Part shown: piece after piece, positions 1 to 8,467 of the stretch | How the letters are laid out: the number at the start of each line of letters is the position of its first letter | How positions within the stretch are numbered: position 1 is the stretch's first letter | Assembly: GCA_937918905.1 (NCBI GenBank) | Contig: CAKZSH010000367.1 | Location: 1 to 34,881, forward strand | DNA: 34,881 nucleotides | Source of the DNA: an uncultured Saprospiraceae bacterium | GTDB lineage: Bacteria; Bacteroidota; Bacteroidia; Chitinophagales; Saprospiraceae | Direction: 5' to 3' | The notes under the pieces: model-generated | Told to the model about the DNA's origin: nothing | Seen by the model: the letters and a program-made list of their open reading frames with translations, nothing else | Database searches by the model: none | Program-made: the position numbers and the translations under genes

Positions 1-140
1 TCAAGTTGCGGATAATTTGATATGAGATTGTGGGTATTAAGTATTGGGACTACGAACCATTCTCAATACCCAATACACATCATCCCAATACCATTTTTTA
101 AATACAAAATCATCAATCAAATTTATCCGCAACTTGAGTT
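1..140. repeat. Dispersed inverted-repeat element, family 1, long copy
   Basis: A 140-bp element starts at the window edge with TCAAGTTGCGGATAA and ends with the complementary TTATCCGCAACTTGAGTT. A near-identical copy lies at 25526-25668 and a short deleted copy at 8420-8464. The interior has a second dyad around GGGTATTAAGTATTG / CTCAATACCCAATAC, so a single strand could fold into a long hairpin. It encodes no protein. The outermost left bases may lie outside the window. The structure resembles a MITE or a REP/RAYT-type element. Confidence 0.85.
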
Positions 141-253
141 AAATACAACTTATTCTTATTACATTTTACGGTCGATATCGACTTTATGTTTTTAATAAAA
201 ACAATCAAAAATCGAATACTCATTATTATAATGAATATTATTCATTCTTAATT

Positions 254-284
254 AAAAAAACCCTCGCTTCAAATGAAACGAGGG
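254..284 (-). terminator. Rho-independent terminator of trxA
   Basis: The stem CCCTCG(C)TTC / GAA(A)CGAGGG has one internal mismatch and a 4-nt loop. Read on the minus strand it is followed by seven T residues. It sits about 30 bp after the thioredoxin stop codon, in the correct orientation to end that transcript. Confidence 0.85.
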
Positions 285-316
285 CTTTAATGTATTATTT
301 TTTTTAGACATTTATT

Positions 317-634
317 TTATAAATGTGCATCAATTTTATCTTGAAGAGCTTGTTTAGTTGTAACACCCACATGTTTGTCAACAACTTCTCCATCTTTTAA
401 GATTAAAATAGTTGGGATACTACGTACTCCATACTTCATAGAAGTGTTAGGATTGTGATCCACATTTACTTTTCCAATAGTCGCTTTACCTTCGTACTCT
501 GTTGAAAGTTCTTCGATAATTGGAGTAATCATTCTACAAGGGCCACACCATTCTGCCCAAAAGTCAACGACAGCTAAGCCTTTAGAGTCAAGTGCTACTT
601 CCTGGAAATTATCATCTGTGAATTGAAAAGCCAT
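317..634 (-). CDS. trxA: Thioredoxin
   Basis: A 105-residue cytoplasmic thioredoxin, the usual length for the family. The redox motif WCGPC places the catalytic cysteines at C30 and C33, preceded by the typical VVDFWAEW strand, and the cis-proline is P74 in the SIPT motif. It has no signal peptide. It would act as a general protein disulfide reductase receiving electrons from thioredoxin reductase, which is not in this window. It is followed by its own terminator and preceded by a possible promoter near 707-734, so it is probably monocistronic. The next gene on the same strand is also thioredoxin-like but degenerate and exported. Confidence 0.97.
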   Translation of the reverse strand: MAFQFTDDNFQEVALDSKGLAVVDFWAEWCGPCRMITPIIEELSTEYEGKATIGKVNVDHNPNTSMKYGVRSIPTILILKDGEVVDKHVGVTTKQALQDKIDAHL

Positions 635-706
635 GATTTATCTATTTTTTCAGTTATTTGAATATTAAGTTAATTATTTTGAAACAGTTGTTTCTGTAAA
701 ATGTTG

Positions 707-734
707 CAAATATAAATATTTCGATTGATATCAA
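707..734 (-). promoter_or_regulatory. Possible Bacteroidota-type promoter of trxA
   Basis: On the minus strand, positions 714-707 read TATATTTG, matching the Bacteroidota -7 consensus TAnnTTTG. A TTG at 734-732 lies at roughly the distance of the -33 box, whose TTTG consensus it only partly matches. The start codon would be about 70 bp downstream. This is a motif match by eye in AT-rich DNA. Confidence 0.3.
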
Positions 735-780
735 TGTCCTTTATGAGACAATTTTAAAGGCATTAAAAAAAGAACTTTTA

Positions 781-1383
781 TTACATGATTAACGGTTGAA
801 TTACCGCAGAAAGTTCTTCAGGAGCAAAGTTTTTTTGATAAAAAAGTTGCGTGCCATCCGATTGATTTAAAAGAAAAATAGCAGGTACTTCACCTTCCCA
901 TTTAGGATTTACTTTATTGTACCAATCTTCATCTATTAAGTCTGACGAATAAAATACATCTGTGGTCACGCCATTTTCTCGAATGGCTGAATTTATTTCT
1001 TTTAAATTCTCTTGCCCATCCAAACTAAAAAAGATAAGTCTAAGTGTAGTATCTCCAACTTCCTGCTGAAGGTTGAGAAGTGCATCATTTACAATTTTAC
1101 AGGAAGGATTATTGCTATTAAAAAAAGAATAGACATGCAAAATATCTTCTGAATACAAAAACAAGGAATCTAATTGATTTTTAGAAATAGGTAAAATTGA
1201 TTTCCCTTGAGCATTAGCAAGTTTCTGTTTGTCTTCCATTGAAAGTTCTGAAGAGGGAAGGGACTTGCTGTGCGGCATGGCAGATTCAAAAGAATCTTTT
1301 TTTGTATCTTTTGGATTACTATTTTTGCATTGTAAAAACAAAAGACTAATCAAGGCTAAAAAGTAAAAAGGTGTTAATTTCAT
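781..1383 (-). CDS. Thioredoxin-like lipoprotein lacking CxxC
   Basis: A 200-residue protein with a lipoprotein-type signal (hydrophobic stretch ending LFLQC, predicted lipid anchor C19). After a low-complexity linker, residues about 70-200 look like a thioredoxin fold: a strand HVYSFF, then NNPSC where TlpA/ResA proteins have CxxC, an LIFFSLD strand, and VPAIF carrying the expected cis-proline at P167. Only one cysteine (C95) remains at the active site, so ordinary dithiol chemistry is unlikely. A structural or chaperone-like role, or a single-cysteine mechanism, is possible. It is in the same direction as trxA but 146 bp upstream of it. The fold assignment is from pattern only and the precise function is unknown. 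Confidence 0.6.
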   Translation of the reverse strand: MKLTPFYFLALISLLFLQCKNSNPKDTKKDSFESAMPHSKSLPSSELSMEDKQKLANAQGKSILPISKNQLDSLFLYSEDILHVYSFFNSNNPSCKIVNDALLNLQQEVGDTTLRLIFFSLDGQENLKEINSAIRENGVTTDVFYSSDLIDEDWYNKVNPKWEGEVPAIFLLNQSDGTQLFYQKNFAPEELSAVIQPLIM

Positions 1384-1439
1384 TTTATAGTTAGATTTGT
1401 GTCCACAAAATAACGTAAGATTTCAAAAACTGTTTTAAC

Positions 1440-2531
1440 GTGAAAGTAAAATTTTCAAAAAATAAAGGGAAATGGATTTGGATTGCATTGGGGAGCCTTG
1501 CAATTATTGTAAGACTATTGTTAAGCTTTTCACCTGAATTTACGGAACAGTTTTATTCAAGAGGTCTATTTCTTGGAATCCGTTGTTTGTTGGATTACAC
1601 TCTAGGATGGCTTCCTATCCCTGTGGTGCTTGTTGTGATTGTAGGATTATTGTTTTTTCTTTTTTATAAAATTAAAAACTTGGTGAATACTCATCAAAGT
1701 TTTATGGATAGCATGGGGAGAGTTGGATTGTCATTAATGGCATTTTTAATGGGAACAATTTTCTTGTTTTTAGTGATGTGGGGATTTAATTATGGGCGAA
1801 TGCCATTGGAAAAAACAATGAACTTACAACCATCACCACTTTCTATGGAAGAGTTGCAAGCAGAACTCAAAATTAATACTATTGAAGTAGAAAATGCACG
1901 AAAGGCAATACCCAATATTTCAGACTCAGCAATCGTAAAAGAATTCCTTCCTGTTGATTTAGAAAATGAAGTTAGAGAAGATGTAGAAGCATTGTTATCG
2001 GAATTAGATTATCCGACGATTGGTACTGTGCGAGGTCGATTACTTCAACCGAAAGGAATCCTTTTAAGATTTAGTACTGCGGGTGTTTATTTTCCTTGGA
2101 CTGGCGAAAGTAATGTGGATGCGGGATTGCATCCTATTCAAATACCTTTTACCCTAGCTCATGAATTCGCTCATGGTTATGGTTTTACTGATGAAGGAAC
2201 TTGTAATTTTTTAGCTTACCTAGCTTGTATTCAGTCTGATAATAAATTTTTCCAGTACTCAGGTCAATTAAGTTATTGGAGGTATCTGGCGTCATCTTAT
2301 CGAAGGTATGATCGAGAGGCCTACAAAGATTATTTTAAAACTTTACCAAAAGGTGTGGTGACTGACCTTTATGCTATTGATGCCAATAGTGATAAATATC
2401 CTGACATTCTCCCAGCAGTTCGAGATGTAGCGTATGATACTTTTTTAAAAACACAGGGCGTAAAAGAGGGAATGAAAAGTTATAGTAGAATTGTGATGAT
2501 GGTTAAGGCTTGGAGAGATTCGAGAGAATAA
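1440..2531 (+). CDS. DUF3810 family membrane metallopeptidase-like protein
   Basis: A 363-residue protein. Three hydrophobic helices occupy about residues 11-32, 55-77 and 95-117, followed by a soluble domain with a gluzincin-like HEFAH zinc motif (H241, E242, H245) and then GYGFTDEGTCNFLAYLAC. That layout matches the DUF3810 family of Bacteroidota, whose substrate is not established. Which downstream Glu acts as third zinc ligand cannot be decided from sequence alone. The start is GTG: the reading begins MKVKFSKNKGKWIW and no in-frame ATG precedes the first helix. It converges on the glycosyltransferase gene, with a perfect 46-bp hairpin between them. Confidence 0.85.
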   Translation: MKVKFSKNKGKWIWIALGSLAIIVRLLLSFSPEFTEQFYSRGLFLGIRCLLDYTLGWLPIPVVLVVIVGLLFFLFYKIKNLVNTHQSFMDSMGRVGLSLMAFLMGTIFLFLVMWGFNYGRMPLEKTMNLQPSPLSMEELQAELKINTIEVENARKAIPNISDSAIVKEFLPVDLENEVREDVEALLSELDYPTIGTVRGRLLQPKGILLRFSTAGVYFPWTGESNVDAGLHPIQIPFTLAHEFAHGYGFTDEGTCNFLAYLACIQSDNKFFQYSGQLSYWRYLASSYRRYDREAYKDYFKTLPKGVVTDLYAIDANSDKYPDILPAVRDVAYDTFLKTQGVKEGMKSYSRIVMMVKAWRDSRE

Positions 2532-2538
2532 TGAATTC

Positions 2539-2668
2539 TTTTGAATAACGAATATCGAACAAGGAACAAGGATTTGAGAAGTTTACGAATAATTTGTGAG
2601 TCCTTGAAATCACAAGTATTCAAAACTTCTCAAATCCTTGTTCCTTGTTCGATATTCGTTATTCAAAA
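2539..2668. repeat. Perfect 46-bp inverted repeat between convergent genes
   Basis: Left arm 2539-2584 and right arm 2623-2668 are exact reverse complements over 46 bp, separated by a 38-nt spacer that itself contains a smaller dyad (TGTGA / TCACA). It begins 8 bp after the DUF3810 stop. The right arm contains the last residues (PFE) and stop codon of the convergent glycosyltransferase. It could act as a bidirectional terminator, although the arm is far longer than termination needs. Confidence 0.95.
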
Positions 2669-4089
2669 GGGGTTTTTATAAATAAATCATATCTTAAAAG
2701 TCCTACTTCCTTTTTTTGAAAACCATTCAAAGTGAAATTTTCTTTTTTCTTTTCTATTAAAAAATAATCTTCTTCCAATTTATTATTTACAGAAATTTCA
2801 CTATTTCTCATCAGATATACTTTGAGATTCCAATCGAGTGCAATGGATTTATCAACTGAAACAAATGTATTTTTTGGTAAAACACTTTTCAATAAATAAA
2901 CATCGTGTAACATGTCGTTATCACGTTTGGTTTTTTTTATTTGAAAAATAGAAAACAAGATGCCTCCACTTAAAAGTGCTATTGAAAAATAATGAAAAAA
3001 TTTTAATGAATTCGATTTTGTATTGGTTTTATTAAGGAAACCTGTCAGAAGTGGTGCGATAATTAAAGCTAGTCCTAATCCAAAATAGGGTAGTGCATGT
3101 ACCATGTAAAATCCTTTTTGTACCATAGTTAACATCAAAGGAAGTGTACCTGAAAAACCAATCAATAACAATAAGATTGCATTTTTTTGATGCTCCCTGT
3201 TTGGCTCAAAATATTTTGATTTTATTTTAGCAAAAAGAAAAATTAGTACAGCCAAAATTAAGGGAGGAAGCAACTCTTGAATCAATCTCCCTAAAATATA
3301 AAATCTACTTTTGACCGTCGGGTCAGAATCAATTCGACCCATCAATCTATTTTCAAAATAAAAGATTAAACTTTCTCTTGCGGGTTCATAAAACAATAAA
3401 AGAACGTAGATGAAAAATAGTACAGAAGTCAACAATACCGTATGTTGTATTACATTTACAAATTTTATTTTTCGATGAGAAATCCAATAAAGGAAAGGAA
3501 TCGCAATTGGAAATAATGCTGGGACACCTTTGCAAAAAGTAGCTAAGAAAATAAAAATACTACTCCAGACGAGGAATTGATAATTTTGTTTTTCGAAGTA
3601 AAATTTAAAACAAAAATAAGTGGAACCCAATACAAAAAATCCCATTGTATTTTCCAACATATTATTTTGAAAACTCCAAAAAGCAACTGGAATAATAATC
3701 CAAAGTAAAATAGGTAGCCATGAAAAAGAAATGAGTTGAGGGCTTTTTCTAACAATGATTTTCCAATTTAAATGAATCAACCAAGCTGTACCAATTGCCA
3801 TCAAAAAAGTATAAAATCTTTCCACCCAAATTCCATTTCCAAAAATTTTAAAAAATAAAGCTTGGATACCCAAGGCTAGGGGAGGATGCTCGTGAAAAGT
3901 ATGGACACCATGTTTGTTCCATGTATCGGCAAACATGGGAAACCAAAAACTTCCAAATCCATTGGCTTGATTTTTAGCAACTGCAGCATATAAAACACCA
4001 TCCATAAACATTCCATCTTGAACCAATATTGGAACAATGAGAATGATGAAAATGGCTAAAGTGAAAATGCGAAAGGGAAGATGTTTCAT
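2659..4089 (-). CDS. GT-C family glycosyltransferase, ArnT/PMT-like
   Basis: A 476-residue polytopic membrane protein with about eleven hydrophobic segments. The N-terminus has one membrane helix, then a loop QDGMFMDG with acidic residues D25 and D30, in the position of the catalytic Asp of GT-C enzymes (GT39/GT83; dolichyl-phosphate-mannose mannosyltransferase and ArnT families). The HEHPPLALGIQALFF segment is also typical. Such proteins move a sugar from a polyprenyl-phosphate donor to a lipid or protein in the periplasm; the substrate here is unknown. The final three codons and stop lie in a hairpin arm. The PorV/PorQ-like gene lies 93 bp upstream on the same strand. Confidence 0.8.
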   Translation of the reverse strand: MKHLPFRIFTLAIFIILIVPILVQDGMFMDGVLYAAVAKNQANGFGSFWFPMFADTWNKHGVHTFHEHPPLALGIQALFFKIFGNGIWVERFYTFLMAIGTAWLIHLNWKIIVRKSPQLISFSWLPILLWIIIPVAFWSFQNNMLENTMGFFVLGSTYFCFKFYFEKQNYQFLVWSSIFIFLATFCKGVPALFPIAIPFLYWISHRKIKFVNVIQHTVLLTSVLFFIYVLLLFYEPARESLIFYFENRLMGRIDSDPTVKSRFYILGRLIQELLPPLILAVLIFLFAKIKSKYFEPNREHQKNAILLLLIGFSGTLPLMLTMVQKGFYMVHALPYFGLGLALIIAPLLTGFLNKTNTKSNSLKFFHYFSIALLSGGILFSIFQIKKTKRDNDMLHDVYLLKSVLPKNTFVSVDKSIALDWNLKVYLMRNSEISVNNKLEEDYFLIEKKKENFTLNGFQKKEVGLLRYDLFIKTPFE

Positions 4090-4182
4090 TAACTTTTAAC
4101 GTTGAACTGTGAACGTTTTTGACGAATACTTTTGATAATATAATTGTTTTTATTTTCTCACGAACGTTTAACGTTCACCGTT
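4090..4182. repeat. Heptamer-built hairpin, family 3
   Basis: The whole 93-bp gap is an imperfect hairpin. The left arm contains AACGTTG and AACTGTG heptads; the right arm, read in reverse complement, starts AACGGTG then AACGTTA. The same words build the larger hairpin at 22258-22352. The loop is AT-rich. The element runs exactly from the stop codon of one gene to the start codon of the next. Confidence 0.7.
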
Positions 4183-5004
4183 TTACTTCTTCTTTGAGGC
4201 AAAATTATAACCTACTCCAATGCTAGGAGAGAATCCCAAATCCTGATGGTAATTGGAGGCTAAATCAAATCTAAAACCATTTTTCATATAATATCCTAAT
4301 CCAAAACTCAAAGCGGTTGGATTGGTTTGTACGCCAACTCGAATCCAAAAATCATCTATCAGAGCATACTCGACACCACTTTTAAAAATAAAAGGAAAAT
4401 CAAAATCTTTTTCAAGCTCTACATGTAGCATCAATTTTTTTGAAGCAGTATAAGTGGCCCCTGCTCGTACGATACTTGGTAAAAATTCATCTTCAATTAT
4501 TTCTAATTGAATTGGATTGTAAATATGAACTCCAATCAATAAGTTATCTATTAATTCAGATTGAAGTCCTGCTTCAAAAGTTAGGAAAGTCTTACTTCCA
4601 TTTTCTGCAATTTGAGTACTCAGTAAATCGAATTGGATACCAAGCGATAATTTTTCCATCAATTTCCTAGCATAGCTTAATCCTATTTTTGATTCATTAT
4701 AACTTTCAAATCCAAAATAATTTATACTTAAACCAAAAGTTCCAGAGTTGGTAGGCAAAGCAAAACCGCCGCCAAAATTATTAAGGTCTGCAATTAAAAA
4801 TCGTTGTTCGGCAGCAAGGAGAAAACCCATTTCTTTTAAATCAGCCAAACCTGCTTGGTTGTTAAAAATTCCATTAATTCCTTTAAAACTTACCGATGCA
4901 TTGGCGACTCCATTGCTTCGTGCGCCAGTAGCATTTGTTGCTCCATTTTGAGCGGATAATGAAAAAGTGACAATCAATAATATGAAGGAAAATAATTTTC
5001 GCAT
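4183..5004 (-). CDS. PorV/PorQ-like outer-membrane beta-barrel protein
   Basis: A 273-residue protein with a signal peptide ending LSLSAQ (cleavage near residue 19), then alternating hydrophobic/polar strands ending in an aromatic-rich C-terminus (SIGVGYNFASKKK). The N-terminal GATNATGARSNGVANASVSF and NNQAGLA segments resemble PorV/PorQ and FadL-like barrels of Bacteroidota, where PorV serves the type IX secretion shuttle. The length is shorter than PorV and closer to PorQ-like or unclassified barrels. It lies upstream of the glycosyltransferase gene on the same strand. The family assignment is from general pattern, so the exact role is unknown. Confidence 0.6.
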   Translation of the reverse strand: MRKLFSFILLIVTFSLSAQNGATNATGARSNGVANASVSFKGINGIFNNQAGLADLKEMGFLLAAEQRFLIADLNNFGGGFALPTNSGTFGLSINYFGFESYNESKIGLSYARKLMEKLSLGIQFDLLSTQIAENGSKTFLTFEAGLQSELIDNLLIGVHIYNPIQLEIIEDEFLPSIVRAGATYTASKKLMLHVELEKDFDFPFIFKSGVEYALIDDFWIRVGVQTNPTALSFGLGYYMKNGFRFDLASNYHQDLGFSPSIGVGYNFASKKK

Positions 5005-5048
5005 TGGGTATTTGAATCTTTGCTAATAATTTTGAATTACTTTTTTTT

Positions 5049-5133
5049 GTAACCGCCAAATTCATTTGGCAGGTTGTGAAAACGATTAATAAACAATAAT
5101 TTGAACAGCCAGCCAAATGAATTTGGTGGTTAT
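5049..5133. repeat. Palindromic element, family 2, copy A
   Basis: Arms GTAACCGCCAAATTCATTTG and, in reverse complement, the near-identical ATAACCACCAAATTCATTTG enclose an AT-rich loop. Two further copies with the same termini lie at 18359-18446 and 23761-23847. All three are 85-88 bp long and intergenic. The rest of the 323-bp gap 5005-5327 holds only the terminator described next and AT-rich sequence. Confidence 0.9.
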
Positions 5134-5267
5134 AGAGTACTCAATAAATTAAGTAGAGTCATTTTAAAACCCAAAAGTAAAATATTTCAAGGGGTTTAAT
5201 TGAAATAATCCCAGACTTCTTTTTTTTACAGCCGTTAATTATTGATATTTTGATTAAAGCTTCCAAC

Positions 5268-5305
5268 AAAAAAGGTGTTCTACAATTAAGTAGAACACCT
5301 TTTTT
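5268..5305 (-). terminator. Terminator of the five-repeat T9SS protein gene
   Basis: Perfect stem AAAAAAGGTGTTCTA / TAGAACACCTTTTTT with an 8-nt loop, 23 bp beyond the stop codon at 5328. With A and T tracts on both sides it could work in both directions. Confidence 0.9.
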
Positions 5306-5327
5306 GATAGGAAAAATTAGATAATAA

Positions 5328-8204
5328 TTATTTTACAAAAATATTATTTGTAGAAATAATTGTTCCATCTAATCGAGTAATCATAAAGTAAGTTCCTGTA
5401 TTTAAAGTACTAACATTTAATTCATCTGTATAATTTCCAGCAGTTAAGTTTCCTAAATTTAACTGGTTAACATTTCTTCCTAACACATCAATTACATCTA
5501 CAGTTAATTGACCTGAAACAGGAATTGAAATTTGCAGATTCAATACTTCATCAACTGGATTCGGAAAAGCATTAACTTTTACTTTTTCCAAATCAACTTT
5601 AGAAATACTTGTAGGGCCAGCATTATTGATATTATCAATATAGAAGTTTTCAGCCATTCCAGCAGTTCCGAAATCTGGGAAAACTACAACTTGGTCGTAA
5701 GCAGCATTTGCATCCCAACCTGTGCCAGTTGACATATCAAAAACTAAAGTTTCCCAAGCATTTGAAGTAGTTGTGCTTTGTGCCAATTCTACAAAGATGG
5801 TACCTGGGTCATCCAAATCTTCAAATTTTAATAGGAAAGGAACACCTGCTCGTGGAGACCATACATCAACTGAAAAATTACTTCCAGTAGCTGTACCTAG
5901 GTCAATTGCAGTTTCCAAAGGAATTGCAACACCTGCCCAAGTTTCAGCACCCATTGTTTTGGTTAACTGAAGTACATTTGCACTTGTATTCATACCAGAA
6001 GCATCTGGATTTGCAATCATCATTGCCTCAAGGTTTCCAAACCCAAATGTTTGGTAAGTGATACCTGCTCCTCCTTGCTCAAAATCAACAGGTAGCGTAG
6101 GTAATGTAATAGGATTTACGACACTATTTGCTTGAATATCATCTACATAATAAGTAGTTCCTCCTGGATTTCCAGGGTTATTCATATTTGCAAAAATTAC
6201 AATTTGATTATATTGATGACTCGCATCGTAACCTGCAAATGTTGTCATATCAAAAACTAAAGTTTCCCAAGCATTAGCAACTGTTGTACTTGCAAATACC
6301 TCAGATATGATCGATGGATTTCCGTTTGCATCTGGAGGAGAAGTGGTGTCTTCCATTTTTAGCATAAAAGGAACTCCAGCATCTGGAGACCATACTTTCA
6401 TAGAGAAAACTCCACCTGCACTTAGGTCAACAATATTTTGTAATGGCATTGCAACACCAGCCCAAGTTTCAGCATTTTCAGGTTTGAAAATTTCTAAAAC
6501 ATTAGCACTAGTATTATCACCAGAAGCATCTGGGTTGGCTATTCTTTGAGCAGTATTATTTCCGAATGGGAATAATGTGTAAGTAAGTGTACTTGATTCA
6601 AAATCAATAGGAATACTTGGAAGTGTTACAGCTGGTGCAGAGCCTTGAATGTCATCTACATAGTAACTTGTTCCTGTTCCTGCTACATCGAAGTTTGGAA
6701 AAACAACAACTCTATCATAATTATTTGAAGCATTAAAATCGGCCCATTCTGCCATATCAAAAGTCAAAGTTTCCCATGCACCTCCAACTGTCGTTGTTCT
6801 TATCACCTCAGCTGCTATTGACCCATCATTAGAATCTTCTACTTTTAAGTTGAAAGCTGTTCCAGCATTTGGAGCCCATACTTTCATAGACAAAACTGAA
6901 CTACCAGAGAAATTAATAGGAGAACTTAAAGTAATAAATGAACCACCCCAAGTTTCAGCACCAGCAGATTTAAATAAATGCCAAACTGTTGCACTTGTGT
7001 TTTCACCAGAAGCATCAGGGTTAGCAATAATTTCAACACTATCAACTCCTCCAAAGCCCATAGGTTCATAAGCTAAAGTTGCATCTTCAAATTCCAAAGG
7101 AAGTACAGGGCCAGTAGGCATAACAGGCATAGCAGTTTGGATATCATCTATGTAATAACTTGCGCCTGTTCCAGCTAAATCTACGTTTGGAAAAATAACT
7201 ATTTGGTTATAATTGACAGTAGCATCGAATGTTGCATCGCCAGCCATATCAAATGTAAGCGTTTCCCAAGTATTAGCTACAGTCGTATTCATAATGATTT
7301 CAGCAAATACAGTTGGATTACCTCCACCCATAGGAATAGAACTTAAGTCTTCAATTTTAAATCGGAAAGGAACTCCTGCAGCAGGAGACCATACTTTCAT
7401 AGAAATAATACTAGTTCCTGAAAAATCAATTCCTTGTGCTAAAGGCATTGCTACACCAGCCCAAGTTTCTGCATTAGTTGGTTTATTTAAGTGAAGAACT
7501 GTAGCAGTTGTGTTATCTCCAGAAGCATCTGGATTAGCAATTACTTCAGCTACTAAATTTCCAAAACCGAATGCATCGTAAGTAATAGATGGTGATTCAA
7601 ATGAAACAGGAAGGTAAGGAGCTAATGGTCCTGAAGTAGGATTCATAATATCATCCACATAATAATCAGTTCCACCCGCTGTTCCCATATTTCCAAAATC
7701 AGCAAAGACAACAATTTGGTCATAACTGATAGTAGCAGCAAAATCAGGATGTGTTGACATATCGAAAGTCAATGTTTCCCAAGCATTTGCTCCAACAGTA
7801 GCTGCAGTTACTTCAGCAAAAACAGAAGGATTTCCATTTCCATCAGGTGGAGAGTTAGTATCCTCTATTTTAATTTGGAAAACAGTACCAGCAGCAGGTG
7901 CCCATACTTTCATAGTAATTTCATTTCCTCCAGAAAAATCAATTTTTGTAGCAATAGGCAATGCTACTCCTGCCCAAGTTTGTGCGCCGTCCTCTTTATT
8001 CATTTTAAGAACATTAGCACTAGTATTATCTCCTGACATATCAGGATTTGCAATGACTTCTCCAGTCGTTCCTCCAAATCCAAAAATATTCATTGGTGAG
8101 GTGTATGGATTTTCGAAATCAAGTGGTACAGTTTGGCTGTAAGCCGATTGACTTAACAATACACAAGCTGTAAGAAAAAGTGTTTTAGTAAATTTTTTAA
8201 ACAT
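5328..8204 (-). CDS. T9SS-secreted protein with five carbohydrate-binding-like repeats
   Basis: 958 residues. The signal peptide ends near AYSQ (residues 21-24). Five tandem repeats of about 155-160 residues lie at about 26-187, 198-356, 368-519, 531-691 and 704-860. Each has the order: (L/V)P(L/V)DFE, GFGG/GFGN, ANPDxSGxNT, ETWAG or ETWGG, KVW(A/S)P, KxED, AWETL(T/V)FDM, Y(D/N)QIVVF, and Y(Y)xD(D/N)I. Residues about 875-958 form a type A T9SS sorting domain (FPNPVDEVLNL, DVLGR, GTYF). There is no recognisable catalytic domain. From memory, similar beta-sandwich modules are found attached to GH16 laminarinases of Bacteroidota, so the inferred role is a secreted or cell-surface beta-glucan-binding protein. 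It lies downstream of the regulator and next to a beta-glucan locus. Substrate binding is inference; the repeats and sorting domain are seen directly. Confidence 0.85.
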   Translation of the reverse strand: MFKKFTKTLFLTACVLLSQSAYSQTVPLDFENPYTSPMNIFGFGGTTGEVIANPDMSGDNTSANVLKMNKEDGAQTWAGVALPIATKIDFSGGNEITMKVWAPAAGTVFQIKIEDTNSPPDGNGNPSVFAEVTAATVGANAWETLTFDMSTHPDFAATISYDQIVVFADFGNMGTAGGTDYYVDDIMNPTSGPLAPYLPVSFESPSITYDAFGFGNLVAEVIANPDASGDNTTATVLHLNKPTNAETWAGVAMPLAQGIDFSGTSIISMKVWSPAAGVPFRFKIEDLSSIPMGGGNPTVFAEIIMNTTVANTWETLTFDMAGDATFDATVNYNQIVIFPNVDLAGTGASYYIDDIQTAMPVMPTGPVLPLEFEDATLAYEPMGFGGVDSVEIIANPDASGENTSATVWHLFKSAGAETWGGSFITLSSPINFSGSSVLSMKVWAPNAGTAFNLKVEDSNDGSIAAEVIRTTTVGGAWETLTFDMAEWADFNASNNYDRVVVFPNFDVAGTGTSYYVDDIQGSAPAVTLPSIPIDFESSTLTYTLFPFGNNTAQRIANPDASGDNTSANVLEIFKPENAETWAGVAMPLQNIVDLSAGGVFSMKVWSPDAGVPFMLKMEDTTSPPDANGNPSIISEVFASTTVANAWETLVFDMTTFAGYDASHQYNQIVIFANMNNPGNPGGTTYYVDDIQANSVVNPITLPTLPVDFEQGGAGITYQTFGFGNLEAMMIANPDASGMNTSANVLQLTKTMGAETWAGVAIPLETAIDLGTATGSNFSVDVWSPRAGVPFLLKFEDLDDPGTIFVELAQSTTTSNAWETLVFDMSTGTGWDANAAYDQVVVFPDFGTAGMAENFYIDNINNAGPTSISKVDLEKVKVNAFPNPVDEVLNLQISIPVSGQLTVDVIDVLGRNVNQLNLGNLTAGNYTDELNVSTLNTGTYFMITRLDGTIISTNNIFVK

Positions 8205-8251
8205 AAGTTTTGTGATTTTTTGACAAAATAAAATTCCGTAAACATAGAAAA

Positions 8252-8338
8252 AAACTAGTGTTTTTCCTTCTGGAAAATTAGGAAGTAATTAGCCATATTT
8301 TTAAAAAATAGCTACGATTCTACTACTCACACTAGTTT
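8252..8338. promoter_or_regulatory. Dyad in the leader of the five-repeat gene
   Basis: A perfect 10-bp inverted repeat, AAACTAGTGT (8252-8261) and ACACTAGTTT (8329-8338), lies 48-134 bp before the start codon, the arms 67 bp apart. It could be a pair of operator half-sites or the base of a leader stem. The rest of the gap 8205-8419 is featureless AT-rich DNA. Confidence 0.4.
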
Positions 8339-8419
8339 ATAGATGACTATTACATTACATATTGTAAATATAAGGTCAAATTGAATGAAAAGTTTAGACG
8401 ATGAGTGTTAAAGTAAATT

Positions 8420-8464
8420 AATTCAAGTTGCGGATATCAATCAAATTTATCCGCAACTTGAGTT
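8420..8464. repeat. Dispersed inverted-repeat element, family 1, short deleted copy
   Basis: A 45-bp palindrome TTCAAGTTGCGGAT ... ATCCGCAACTTGAGTT. Compared with the 140-bp copy at 1-140 it keeps the left 13 bases and the right 30 or so and lacks roughly 94 bp of interior. It starts 3 bp beyond the stop codon of the regulator gene and may serve as its terminator. Confidence 0.85.
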
Positions 8465-8467
8465 AAA

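Noticed and set aside
5532-7494. Several plus-strand open frames antisense to the five-repeat gene
   Set aside because: They recur at equivalent positions in each repeat, have no start context or family signal, and are explained by the repetitive coding strand.
8251-8275. A loose motif TAGTG-TTTC-GAAA shared with the susC spacer near 11596-11616
   Set aside because: It lies in opposite orientation relative to the two genes and the match is short and gapped in AT-rich DNA.
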